A stretch of 64,000 bases of DNA from Sphingomonas folli (GTDB taxonomy: Bacteria > Pseudomonadota > Alphaproteobacteria > Sphingomonadales > Sphingomonadaceae). The stretch is from the NCBI RefSeq assembly GCF_019429525.1, contig NZ_JAHXZL010000006.1, positions 124,001 through 188,000 on the forward strand, in the 5' to 3' direction. The notes under the pieces are model-generated. The model was not told the DNA's origin. It saw only the letters and a program-made list of their open reading frames with translations, and made no database searches. A program made the translations under genes and the position numbers. How positions within the stretch are numbered: position 1 is the first letter of the stretch; every line of letters starts with the position of its first letter. This document shows, in pieces, positions 7,939-15,560 of the stretch.

Positions 7939-8630
7939 CACTCGGGCACCCGCCACCAGCCGGTGATCATCGAGCGCAGCTCGTTGCCGACCCCGGCGAG
8001 GATCACCAGCGTCAGATGCACCACGGTGAACAGCGCAAGCCCCGCCATCGCGAGGAAGTGGAGCGAGCGCGCCGACTGGCGCCCGCCGAACAGCTCGAGC
8101 AGCCACGGCCAGGCCGCGTCCATCCCCGGCGACAGCGCCAGCCCGGTGAGGATCACCAGCGGCAGCAGCACGAAGACGACCGACACGTAGCTCAGCTTCT
8201 GCAGCACGTTATACTCGCCCGGGGCCTCGGGATCGTGGAAGCGCAGGTCGAGGTGCGCGCGCACGTCGGCGGCGATGTGCCCGGGCGCGAGGTCGCGGCG
8301 GCGCAGCCGCAGGTCGCGCTGGAAGTGGCGGTTGAGCAGGCTCACGATCATGTAGCCGAGCAGCGAGAAGGCCAGGACCAGCGCGAATAAGAGGTGCCAA
8401 CGGCGCGAGATCGCGAGATTATAATTGGCCGGGATGGTCAGCCACGCGGGGAAGCGCGGCAGCTCGGCCCAGGCATGGTCGAAATTGGCGCCGTAGCGCC
8501 CCCAGTAGAGCCGGGGGTGCGCGTTGGAGATGCCCAGCCCCGAGCCGATCAGCACGATCACCGCGACCGCGTTGAGCCAGTGCCACAGTCGCGTGGCGAG
8601 CCGGTGGCGGCGAATGGCGGTTGCACCCAT
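7938..8630 (-). CDS. cytochrome b/b6 membrane subunit for the molybdoenzyme
   Basis: A 230-residue membrane protein of the bacterial cytochrome b561 / Ni-Fe hydrogenase cytochrome b type. It has four main hydrophobic helices with histidines placed for two b hemes, including TRLWHWLNAV near the start, RRWHLLFALVLAF in the middle and LHFLAMAGLALFTVVHL near the end. It should pass electrons from quinol to the coupled molybdopterin lipoprotein, which overlaps its stop codon. It replaces the MsrQ-type subunit seen in E. coli. It is divergent from the flavin reductase gene with only 26 bases between the starts. Confidence 0.85.
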   Translation of the reverse strand: MGATAIRRHRLATRLWHWLNAVAVIVLIGSGLGISNAHPRLYWGRYGANFDHAWAELPRFPAWLTIPANYNLAISRRWHLLFALVLAFSLLGYMIVSLLNRHFQRDLRLRRRDLAPGHIAADVRAHLDLRFHDPEAPGEYNVLQKLSYVSVVFVLLPLVILTGLALSPGMDAAWPWLLELFGGRQSARSLHFLAMAGLALFTVVHLTLVILAGVGNELRSMITGWWRVPE

Positions 8631-8656
8631 GCGCCCATCCTAGCAGAGGTCAGCGC

Positions 8657-9277
8657 ATGACCGAATGGCATTTCTACGAGCCCGCCGCGGGCCACGGCCT
8701 GCGCCACGACCCGCTCAACGCGATCGTCGCGCCGCGCCCGATCGGCTGGATCAGCACCGTGTCGCGCGACGGCGTGCGCAACCTGGCGCCGTACAGCTTC
8801 TTCAACCTCTTCAACTACAAGCCACCGATCGTGGGGTTCTGCTCGGTGGGCGCCAAGGACTCGCTGGCCAACGCGCGCGACACCGGCGAGTTCGTGTGGA
8901 ACCTGGCGACGCGCGACCTCGCCGAGGCGATGAACGCCTCCTCGGTCGCCGCCCCGCCCGAGGCCGACGAGTTCGCGCTGGCGGGCCTGGAGACGCTGCC
9001 CGCGGCCAAGGTGCGCCCGCCGCGCGTGGCGGCCAGCCCGGTGCAGTTCGAGTGCGTCGTCACCCAATTGGTGCAGCTCGAGGCGCGCGGGGGCGATCGG
9101 CTGCCGTCGTGGCTGGTGCTGGGCGAGGCGGTGGCGATCCACCTCGACCGCGCGCTGCTCGAGGACGGCGTCTACCAGACCGCGCGCGCGCGCCCGATCA
9201 CGCGCGGCGGCGGCCCGGCCGATTATTTCGAGATCACCGCGGAGCAGCTGTTCCGGCTGGAGCGGCCGACGGGCTGA
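8657..9277 (+). CDS. flavin reductase family protein (FMN-binding split barrel)
   Basis: A 206-residue protein of the flavin-reductase-like, FMN-binding split-barrel family. The typical opening (APRPIGWISTVSRDGVRNLAPYSFFN) and the NLATRDLAEAMN segment match homologues that reduce or bind FMN. The ATG at 8657 is chosen over 8621 because the family N-terminus begins here. It is transcribed away from the molybdoenzyme pair, so a shared redox role is possible but unproven. The physiological substrate is unknown. Confidence 0.88.
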   Translation: MTEWHFYEPAAGHGLRHDPLNAIVAPRPIGWISTVSRDGVRNLAPYSFFNLFNYKPPIVGFCSVGAKDSLANARDTGEFVWNLATRDLAEAMNASSVAAPPEADEFALAGLETLPAAKVRPPRVAASPVQFECVVTQLVQLEARGGDRLPSWLVLGEAVAIHLDRALLEDGVYQTARARPITRGGGPADYFEITAEQLFRLERPTG

Positions 9278-9298
9278 AGGGGTACACGAACGCCTTAG

Positions 9299-9457
9299 CG
9301 GCACGGCGAGGGGGACCAGCCGAAGGCTGGTGGAGGGGGGTAGCCGCGGGCGGTACGGCAGACGGGAATCGCGAGCGTTCCCATGTCCCGCAGCGTGCGC
9401 GGGGAGCCCCCTCCCATCAGCGCTGCGCGCTGCCACCTCCCCGCGAGCGGGGAGGAT
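9299..9457. repeat. family 1 palindromic element, copy B (degenerate left arm)
   Basis: Shows the inner hairpin GACCAGCCGAAGGCTGGT, the GGTGGAGGGGG junction and a right arm ending in CGAGCGGGGAGGAT. The outer hairpin of the left arm has decayed and lacks the GATCCTCCCC start. It lies between the flavin reductase gene and a convergent DUF6894 gene. Confidence 0.75.
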
Positions 9458-9462
9458 TACTG

Positions 9463-9702
9463 CTAGGCCGCCAGCGCGCTCGCCACCGTCGCGACGATCA
9501 CCGAGAACAGCAGCCTGCCGTCGGCGTCGACCAACTCGACGCGCCAGTCCTCGCCGCGCAGCAGCGGACCCGCCTCGTCGCGCATCACGTCGGCGGCGAA
9601 GCGCACCGTCGCGGCGCGCGCGTCGTCGATCGCGGCGAACTCCTGGCCCTCGGTGTCCGGGTGCGAGACGCCGTCGCGGACGTTGAGATAATAGCGCGGC
9701 AT
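9463..9702 (-). CDS. DUF6894 small protein
   Basis: A 79-residue protein that starts MPRYYLNVRDGVSHPDTEG, the characteristic opening of the DUF6894 family found widely in alphaproteobacteria. The rest fits the family: a Glu-Ala-rich helix and a WRVELVDADGRLLFSV strand pair. AGGGAG precedes the ATG. No function is established; expression in stress conditions has been suggested for relatives but cannot be read from the sequence. The stop lies six bases from palindromic copy B. Confidence 0.8.
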   Translation of the reverse strand: MPRYYLNVRDGVSHPDTEGQEFAAIDDARAATVRFAADVMRDEAGPLLRGEDWRVELVDADGRLLFSVIVATVASALAA

Positions 9703-9829
9703 CGGCGGCTCCCTTCGCCGCGACGGCTAGCCGCGACCGCGATCAAGGGTCCTCAACGGAGATTAGGAGGCGGACCGTTTCTCTCGCCCGCTTCGCGCCG
9801 ATCGTCCGATCGTGAGCGATGCGCCGGGC

Positions 9830-10588
9830 TCAGCCATAGGCGCGCCAGAAGAACACCGCGGTGGTGGCGGCGGTGACCAGGATCGTCCAGCCGCGCACCG
9901 CGCGCGCGGGCAGCCTCTTGCCCACCCCCGCGCCGGCCCAGCCGCCGAGGATGCCGCCGAGCAGCATCGGCGCGCCCGCCTCCCAGCGCACCAGCCCGGT
10001 CGCGATGAACACCAGCGCCGCCGCGCCGTTCGCGGTCGCCAGCATCGCGGTGCGCGGCGCGAACATCGCGCGCGGGGTGGCGCCGGCGAGCAGGCCGTAG
10101 GTGGCGGTCATCATGATCCCGACGCCGCCGCCGAAATAGCCGCCATAGGTGCCGAGCAGGGCCTGGGCGACGAACAGGCTGCGGCGCCCGATCGTGACCC
10201 GCGCCGCCAGCCACGAGGCGCCAGCGGGGCCGAGCACGATCGCGACCAGCGCGACCAGCAGCAGCCAGGGCACGATCAGGTCGAAGGCGCGGCTGGGCGT
10301 CACCACCAGCAGCGCGCTGCCGACCAGCCCGGCGAGGAAGGTGACGCCCGCCAGCCGGCGCAGCGACACGCCCGCCACCGGGCCGAGCTCGTCGCGGAAG
10401 CCCCAGACGCTCGCGCCCGCGCCGGGCAGCAGCGCGACGTTGGAGGTGGCGTTGGCGACGTTGGCGGGCAGGCCGAGCCCGAGCAGCGCGGGCAGCGTCG
10501 CGAAGGTGCCGCCCCCCGCCAGCGCGTTCATCGCGCCGCCGACCGCGCCGGCACCCGCCGCCAGCGCGATCGCACCGAGATCAGCCAA
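9830..10588 (-). CDS. TauE/SafE-family sulfite exporter-like permease
   Basis: A 252-residue membrane protein with about seven or eight hydrophobic helices and the family's Gly-rich repeats ([13 protein letters not shown], and [15 protein letters not shown] at the start of the second half). TauE/SafE proteins move sulfite, sulfonates or other small anions. The start is a TTG at 10588, eight bases long into the tail of rlmN, whose TGA it overlaps; an upstream in-frame ORF is only the antisense-like read-through of rlmN. Coupling to rlmN is positional and does not imply a shared role. Confidence 0.85.
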   Translation of the reverse strand: MADLGAIALAAGAGAVGGAMNALAGGGTFATLPALLGLGLPANVANATSNVALLPGAGASVWGFRDELGPVAGVSLRRLAGVTFLAGLVGSALLVVTPSRAFDLIVPWLLLVALVAIVLGPAGASWLAARVTIGRRSLFVAQALLGTYGGYFGGGVGIMMTATYGLLAGATPRAMFAPRTAMLATANGAAALVFIATGLVRWEAGAPMLLGGILGGWAGAGVGKRLPARAVRGWTILVTAATTAVFFWRAYG

Positions 10589-11789
10589 GCGCCGCCTGCT
10601 TCTCGGCGGCGATGCGATCGAGCTCGGCGCGGCTCTTCCGCTCGGCCGCGGTCTTGAGCTGGCCGCAGGCGGCGTCGATGTCGCGCCCGCGCGGGGTGCG
10701 CACCGGCGCCGAGATGCCCCCCTCGAAGATGATCTCGCTGAAGCGGCGCACGCGCTCGGGCGTCGACGTCTCATAGGCCGCGCCGGGCCAGGGGTTGAAC
10801 GGGATCAGGTTCACCTTGGCGGGCAGCTGATAGTGGCGCAGCAGCCGCACCAACTCGTGCGCCTCCGCGTCGGAGTCGTTCTTGTCCTTCAGCATTACAT
10901 ATTCAAACGTGATGCGGCGCGCGTTGTTGGCGCCGGGATAGTCGGCGCAGGCCTGGAGCAACTGCTCGATACCGTATTTGCGGTTGAGCGGCACGATCTC
11001 GTCGCGCACCTCCTTGGTCACCGCGTGGAGCGACACCGCGAGGTTGACCCCGATCTCCTCGCCCGCGCGCGCCATCATCGGCACCACCCCCGAGGTGGAG
11101 AGCGTGATCCGCCGCTTGCTCAGCGCCAGGCCGTCGCCGTCCATCACCAGCTTGAGCGCGTCGCGCACCGCGTCGAAATTGTAGAGCGGCTCGCCCATGC
11201 CCATCATCACGATGTTGGTGAGCATGCGTCCCTCGGGTTGGCTGGGCCACTCGCCGAGCGAGTCGCGCGCCAGCATCACCTGGCCGACGATCTCGCCCGC
11301 GGTCAGGTTGCGCACCAGCCGCATCGTCCCGGTGTGGCAGAAGGTGCAGTTGAGCGTGCAGCCGACCTGGCTCGAGACGCAGAGCGTGCCGCGGTCGGCG
11401 TCGGGGATGAACACCGCCTCGTAATCCTGCCCGTCGGGCGAGCGCAGCAGCCACTTGCGCGTGCCGTCGCTGGAGACCTGCGCCTCGACCACCTCGGGCC
11501 GGCCGATCACGAAGCGCTCGGTCAGCCACGGATGCTGCGCCTTGGCGATGTCCGTCATCAGCGCGAAGTCGGTGGCGCCGCGGTTGTAGATCCAGTGCCA
11601 GATCTGCTTGGCGCGCAACTTGGCCTGGCGCGGCTCCAGCCCCGCGGCGGCGAGCGTCTCGCGCAGCTGGTCCTTGGAGAGGCCGATCAGGTCGACCCGG
11701 CCATCCGGGCGCGCCGCGACGGCGCGCGGCACGGGCACGGGATCGATGTGCCCGGGGATGGGCATGGGGGCGGCCGGCTCTGTCAGCAT
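10581..11789 (-). CDS. rlmN: dual-specificity 23S rRNA/tRNA adenine C2-methyltransferase
   Basis: RlmN is a radical-SAM enzyme that methylates A2503 of 23S rRNA and A37 of some tRNAs. The 402-residue product has the CxxxCxxC iron-sulfur motif in [12 protein letters not shown], the GEPL motif ([11 protein letters not shown]) and the C-terminal catalytic cysteine in IDAACGQL. The ATG at 11789 (MLTEPAAPM) was chosen because upstream in-frame sequence runs through non-coding DNA. The ORF is followed by an overlapping TauE/SafE gene. Confidence 0.97.
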   Translation of the reverse strand: MLTEPAAPMPIPGHIDPVPVPRAVAARPDGRVDLIGLSKDQLRETLAAAGLEPRQAKLRAKQIWHWIYNRGATDFALMTDIAKAQHPWLTERFVIGRPEVVEAQVSSDGTRKWLLRSPDGQDYEAVFIPDADRGTLCVSSQVGCTLNCTFCHTGTMRLVRNLTAGEIVGQVMLARDSLGEWPSQPEGRMLTNIVMMGMGEPLYNFDAVRDALKLVMDGDGLALSKRRITLSTSGVVPMMARAGEEIGVNLAVSLHAVTKEVRDEIVPLNRKYGIEQLLQACADYPGANNARRITFEYVMLKDKNDSDAEAHELVRLLRHYQLPAKVNLIPFNPWPGAAYETSTPERVRRFSEIIFEGGISAPVRTPRGRDIDAACGQLKTAAERKSRAELDRIAAEKQAALG

Positions 11790-11998
11790 CGCGCGCACAT
11801 AGGCGATGTCGGCGCGAATATCCAGTTCGGCGTGGCGCGACGCCCCCTCGTTCACCGGAAGGGCCGCGGCCGAGCGTGCGAGAATCGTACATTCCGTCCC
11901 GCAACACAAGACTTGTATCCGAGTCGCGCGCGGCTCACATTGATCCTGCGGTTCGCGAGGGCCGCGCTCGTTATCAACCAGCGAAAGGAGGTGATCCG

Positions 11999-12055
11999 AT
12001 GTCTCATGGTTCAGCAATGGGGTCGGTTCAGTTCGTTCGGGGGACGCGCTTCTGA
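11999..12055 (+). CDS. 18-residue micro-ORF with extended Shine-Dalgarno
   Basis: ATG at 11999 is preceded by AAAGGAGGTGATCC (11984-11997), which is complementary to the whole 3' tail of 16S rRNA, far beyond a normal AGGAG, with seven bases between AGGAGG and the ATG. The product [18 protein letters not shown] ends at TGA 12053-12055. There is no signal peptide, membrane segment or run of one codon that would suggest classical attenuation. Either it is a translated small protein or leader peptide, or the sequence recruits ribosomes for a regulatory reason. Confidence 0.4.
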   Translation: MSHGSAMGSVQFVRGTRF

Positions 12056-12168
12056 CGGTGCGGTCTGCCTCGGGGGGTATCCTCCCCCAGACAACGAGGT
12101 AGATCGGTCTGTCGGAGGCCTGCATGGTCTCCCGGGCTGGAGCTCTCCGGCCGCTGACCATGTTTAGG

Positions 12169-12204
12169 GGTTGTCGGGCGCCGCTTCGGCGGGGTCCGGC
12201 AACC
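12169..12204 (+). terminator. strong TTCG-loop hairpin upstream of methyltransferase
   Basis: A 16-base-pair stem with one mismatch and two wobble pairs, opening GGTTG and closing CAACC, with a TTCG tetraloop. It is followed by TCTTCTC rather than a clean T run, so it may be a weak terminator, an attenuator or the 3' end of a small RNA. Confidence 0.4.
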
Positions 12205-12241
12205 TCTTCTCATATCTGGCACAGGTGAGAGGGAAGCGCGC

Positions 12242-12946
12242 ATGGGCAGGCTCGCACGATGGGGCCAGGCGGCGCGGCGGCTGGGTGCGATCGTAGCCGA
12301 CGAGGGGCCGATCGAGGCGGCGCGGCGGCTGCTGCGGCGCGCGCGGCCCGACCCGGGGCTCGGCGACTATCTCGCCGCCAAGGCCGCGCGCGACGCCGCC
12401 TATGATGCCGCGCACGGCAGCGACACCGGCGGCGTCCAGCGGCTCTACACGCTCGCGATCGACAGCCCCAACGCGCGCCACGGCATCGACCACGTCGCCT
12501 CCGACCCCGACGTCTTCGCGTCGGCGATGGCGCTGCTCGACGGCGACCTGGCGCGCTTCCACTTCCTCGACCTCGGCTCGGGCAAGGGGCGCGCGCTGCT
12601 GCTCGCCTGCGACTATCCCTTCCGCGCGATCACCGGGGTGGAGTTCGCCGCCGAGCTCCACGCCGTCGCGACCCGCAACCTCGCGCGCCGCGGCGACCCG
12701 CGCGCGACCGCGCTGCTCGGCGACGCCACCGCGGTGGCGCTGCCCGACGGCGATCTCGTCGTCTACCTGTTCAACCCGTTCGAGGCGGCGATCATCCGCG
12801 CGGTGGCGCGGCGACTGGCGGCGCTGCCGCCCGGGCGCGACGTCCGCCTGCTCTACGTCACCCCGCGCCACCGCGACGCGCTGGAGGCGGAGGGCTGGCG
12901 CGTTACCGCGGGCGCGGGCGAGGCGGCGCTGTTCCGGCGCGCCTGA
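12242..12946 (+). CDS. class I SAM-dependent methyltransferase
   Basis: A 234-residue protein with a helical N-terminus and a Rossmann methyltransferase domain. SAM motif I is FLDLGSGKGRALL (about residue 102), and the later post-I acidic strand is ITGVEFAAEL; motif IV appears as VVYLFNPF, where the family often has an Asn or Asp plus Pro. The motif set is typical of uncharacterised small-molecule methyltransferases. GAGAGGGAAG precedes the ATG. Its 5' region contains the micro-ORF and hairpins. The substrate is unknown. Confidence 0.82.
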   Translation: MGRLARWGQAARRLGAIVADEGPIEAARRLLRRARPDPGLGDYLAAKAARDAAYDAAHGSDTGGVQRLYTLAIDSPNARHGIDHVASDPDVFASAMALLDGDLARFHFLDLGSGKGRALLLACDYPFRAITGVEFAAELHAVATRNLARRGDPRATALLGDATAVALPDGDLVVYLFNPFEAAIIRAVARRLAALPPGRDVRLLYVTPRHRDALEAEGWRVTAGAGEAALFRRA

Positions 12947-13047
12947 GCCGGACGAGTGACCCTGGCGACTGAACCCGGGCGGCAGCGGCCGTCGCGCGCG
13001 TCTCCAGCGAGCGTGTCGACGATCGCGGTTGCACTGCCGTACCCACT

Positions 13048-13653
13048 ATGTCACCCTTCCGTTCCGCAGGCGGGCGGCGGATGAGGCTGGAGGACCATGT
13101 CGCGATGATGCAGCGCACTTATCTTTGGCTGGCGGCGCTGGCTGCCCGGCGTGACAGGATCGTGCGGACATATCCCGCGCGGACCAGGCGACTGGACCAG
13201 AGCTGCGTCGCTACGCTGCTGGCCTTCATGCTGTACGGCTTCGTCCTCGTGCCGCTGCAATATCTACTCGCCATCTCCCATCACGCGAGCGCCGGCTCGC
13301 GTGGAGCGGACACGCTCTATCTCAGCGGCGGAGAGCGCGTCGCGCTGGTCGCCGGCATGATCGCCATGCTCGCCGCGAGCGTCAGCGGCACCGGGTTGGC
13401 GCGCGGGGTGATGAAGGACTTCGAAGGGCACCGCTGGACGCTGTTGGTCATGGCCACGCTGGCACTCAGTCTGCCGCTGGTCATCGGCGGCGTGGTGACG
13501 AAGAGCGTCGCGCTGCTGGGTGTGACGCGCGGCGATCATATCTGGATCGCGGTCTTCCTGGCGGCGTGGAGCGCCGCGATCGTCCAGATCTGCGCCGCGA
13601 TCGTCGCGCCCGCGCACCAGGCGTGGACGCGGGGATCGTTCAAGCGGCGCTAG
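13048..13653 (+). CDS. hypothetical four-helix membrane protein
   Basis: Encodes up to 201 residues with a basic N-terminal segment (residues 1-50) and four hydrophobic stretches at about 55-75, 99-117, 130-155 and 165-190. No family was recognised. No good Shine-Dalgarno precedes 13048, so translation may begin at 13081 (MRLEDH) or 13105. Codon use (G or C in most third positions) and length suggest a real gene. It is convergent with the fumarase gene across a strong hairpin. Confidence 0.6.
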   Translation: MSPFRSAGGRRMRLEDHVAMMQRTYLWLAALAARRDRIVRTYPARTRRLDQSCVATLLAFMLYGFVLVPLQYLLAISHHASAGSRGADTLYLSGGERVALVAGMIAMLAASVSGTGLARGVMKDFEGHRWTLLVMATLALSLPLVIGGVVTKSVALLGVTRGDHIWIAVFLAAWSAAIVQICAAIVAPAHQAWTRGSFKRR

Positions 13654-13715
13654 CGCGGGCGTGACGGCGAGCAGCCGGAGGTAGCGAGGCGATCCGGCAT
13701 CGCTCGCCGCCCGCG
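13654..13715. terminator. hairpin between convergent genes
   Basis: CGCGGGC and GGCGAGC (13654-13672) pair with GCTCGCC and GCCCGCG (13702-13715), giving a 14-pair stem with a five-base bulge. There is no T run. Its position between two convergent stop codons fits a bidirectional, possibly Rho-assisted, terminator. Confidence 0.45.
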
Positions 13716-13723
13716 ACCTCCCC

Positions 13724-15256
13724 TCACGCCGGCTGGAGCAATCCCCCGTCCGCTTCCCTGGCGCGCGCGATCTTCTCGCGCCACACTAGGGGCGCCAGCT
13801 GGTGGACGTTCTGTCCTTCCGCGTCGACCGCGACAGTGACGGGGAAGTCGCTCACCTCGAACTCGTAGATCGCCTCCATCCCGAGGTCCGCGAAGCCCAC
13901 CACCTTGCTGCCCTTGATCGCGCGCGCCACGAGATAGGCGGCACCGCCCACCGCCATGAGGTAGGCGCTCCTATGGTCGCGGATCGCCTCGGTCGCCGCG
14001 GGACCGCGCTCGGCCTTGCCGACCATCGCGAGCAGCCCCTGCTCGAGCATCATGCGCGTGAACTTGTCCATCCGCGTCGCGGTCGTCGGGCCGGCGGGGC
14101 CGACCACTTCCTCGCCGACCGGATCGACCGGGCCGACATAATAGATCACGCGGCCCTTGAACGCGACCGGCAGCTCCTCGCCGCGCGCGAGCATGTCGGC
14201 GATGCGCTTGTGCGCGGCGTCGCGCCCGGTGAGCATCTTGCCGTTGAGCAGCAGCCGGTCGCCGTGCTTCCAGCTCTGCACCACCTCGGGGGTGAGCGCG
14301 TCGAGGTCGACGCGGATCGCGGCGCTGTCGGGCTGCCAGTCGACCTGGGGCCAGTCGGCGAGCCTGGGCGGCTCGAGGTACACCGGGCCCGAGCCGTCGA
14401 GCGTGAGATGCGCGTGGCGGGTCGCGGCGCAGTTCGGGATCATCGCCACCGGCTTGGAGGCGGCGTGGGTCGGCCAGTCGAGGATCTTGACGTCGAGGAT
14501 GGTCGAGAGCCCGCCCAGCCCCTGCGCGCCGATGCCGAGCGCGTTGACCTTGTCGAACAGCTCGATCCGCAGCGCCTCCAGGTCGTTCCTCGGCCCGCGC
14601 GCCTTGAGCTGCGCCATGTCGATCTGCCCCATCAGCGATTCCTTGGCGAGCACCATCGCTTTCTCCGCGGTGCCGCCGATGCCGATGCCGAGCATGCCCG
14701 GGGGGCACCAGCCGGCGCCCATCTGCGGCAGCATCTCCAGCACCCAGTCGACGATCGAGTCGCTCGGGTTCATCATCTTGAACTTGGACTTGTTCTCGCT
14801 GCCGCCCCCCTTGGCCGCGACGTCGATGTGCACCCTGTCTCCCGGCACCATCTCGACGTGGAGCACGCTGGGCGTGTTGTCGCGCGTGTTGCGGCGGGTG
14901 AAGGCCGGGTCGGCCAGGATCGAGGCGCGCAGCTTGTTCTCGGGGTGGAGGTACGCGCGGCGCACACCCTCGTCGACGACCTCCTGGAGCGAGCGCTGGC
15001 TCTCCAGCCGGCAGTCCTGGCCCCATTTCACGAAGACGGTGACGATCCCGGTGTCCTGGCAGATCGGGCGATGCCCCTCGGCGCACATCCGGCTGTTGGT
15101 GAGGATCTGCGCCATCGCGTCCTTGGCGGCGGGGCTCTGCTCCGCGGCATAGGCGTCGCCCAGCGCGCGGATGTAGTCCATCGGGTGATAGTAACTGATG
15201 TACTGGAGCGCGTCGGCCACGCTCTCGATCAGGTCGGCTTCGCGGATCGTCGTCAT
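13724..15256 (-). CDS. fumarate hydratase class I (iron-sulfur)
   Basis: A 510-residue class I fumarase, which hydrates fumarate to malate in the TCA cycle using a 4Fe-4S cluster. Both the N-terminal alpha region and the C-terminal beta region are present in one chain. Candidate cluster cysteines are visible in RMCAEGHRPICQDTG, GAGWCPPGMLGIG and IPNCAATRHAHL. The ATG at 15256 (MTTIREADLIES) is the usual family start; upstream codons are non-homologous. The iron-sulfur type is oxygen-sensitive; whether a class II fumC exists elsewhere cannot be seen. Confidence 0.95.
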   Translation of the reverse strand: MTTIREADLIESVADALQYISYYHPMDYIRALGDAYAAEQSPAAKDAMAQILTNSRMCAEGHRPICQDTGIVTVFVKWGQDCRLESQRSLQEVVDEGVRRAYLHPENKLRASILADPAFTRRNTRDNTPSVLHVEMVPGDRVHIDVAAKGGGSENKSKFKMMNPSDSIVDWVLEMLPQMGAGWCPPGMLGIGIGGTAEKAMVLAKESLMGQIDMAQLKARGPRNDLEALRIELFDKVNALGIGAQGLGGLSTILDVKILDWPTHAASKPVAMIPNCAATRHAHLTLDGSGPVYLEPPRLADWPQVDWQPDSAAIRVDLDALTPEVVQSWKHGDRLLLNGKMLTGRDAAHKRIADMLARGEELPVAFKGRVIYYVGPVDPVGEEVVGPAGPTTATRMDKFTRMMLEQGLLAMVGKAERGPAATEAIRDHRSAYLMAVGGAAYLVARAIKGSKVVGFADLGMEAIYEFEVSDFPVTVAVDAEGQNVHQLAPLVWREKIARAREADGGLLQPA

Positions 15257-15356
15257 GCGCGCGGCTGTACGACGGTGCCGATAGCGGGGCAACTGGCGGG
15301 AGCTGGGCGCACCGGGGGAGCCCCGGGGCGTCATGGACATACGACGGGTATGATGA

Positions 15357-15378
15357 ATCCTCCCCTGCATGGGAGGAT
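15357..15378. repeat. solo family 1 hairpin
   Basis: ATCCTCCC and GGGAGGAT flank a six-base loop, the same outer hairpin seen at the ends of family 1 elements but without the rest of the unit. It lies in the 304-base gap between the fumarase start and the GGDEF/EAL gene; nothing else was recognised in that gap beyond the promoters it must hold. Confidence 0.55.
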
Positions 15379-15560
15379 CGGGCGGACGTCGATCTCGCTG
15401 GAGACCCCCGAAACTCGAGAGCCGACCTCCGATCTGATCGAGGGTGCCAAGCATGCGCGAGGCGGCGGGCAGATGATGGCACTCTCGGATCGTCGAGACG
15501 GTTCGCCCCCCTCCGCGCGGCGCAAAGGAATAAGCAAGGTTGTCGAGCTAGGGCAGTGTC

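Larger units (their letters stand above)
11940..12215 (+). other. candidate leader or small RNA region with micro-ORF
   Basis: This gene-poor stretch of 452 bases between rlmN and the methyltransferase gene holds ordered elements on the + strand: a near-maximal Shine-Dalgarno, an 18-codon ORF (11999-12055), a GGGGGG/CTCCCCC hairpin (12072-12088), and a long hairpin with a TTCG loop (12169-12204) followed by TCTTCTC. Bases 11790-11939 hold only the rlmN upstream region. It could be a 5' leader of the methyltransferase gene, which starts 38 bases after the last hairpin, or an independent small transcript. No known RNA family was recognised. Confidence 0.4.

Noticed and set aside
10149..12167. 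A 672-codon + strand frame across rlmN and the leader region
   Set aside because: It runs antisense to rlmN and through the micro-ORF region in another frame, with no domain content.
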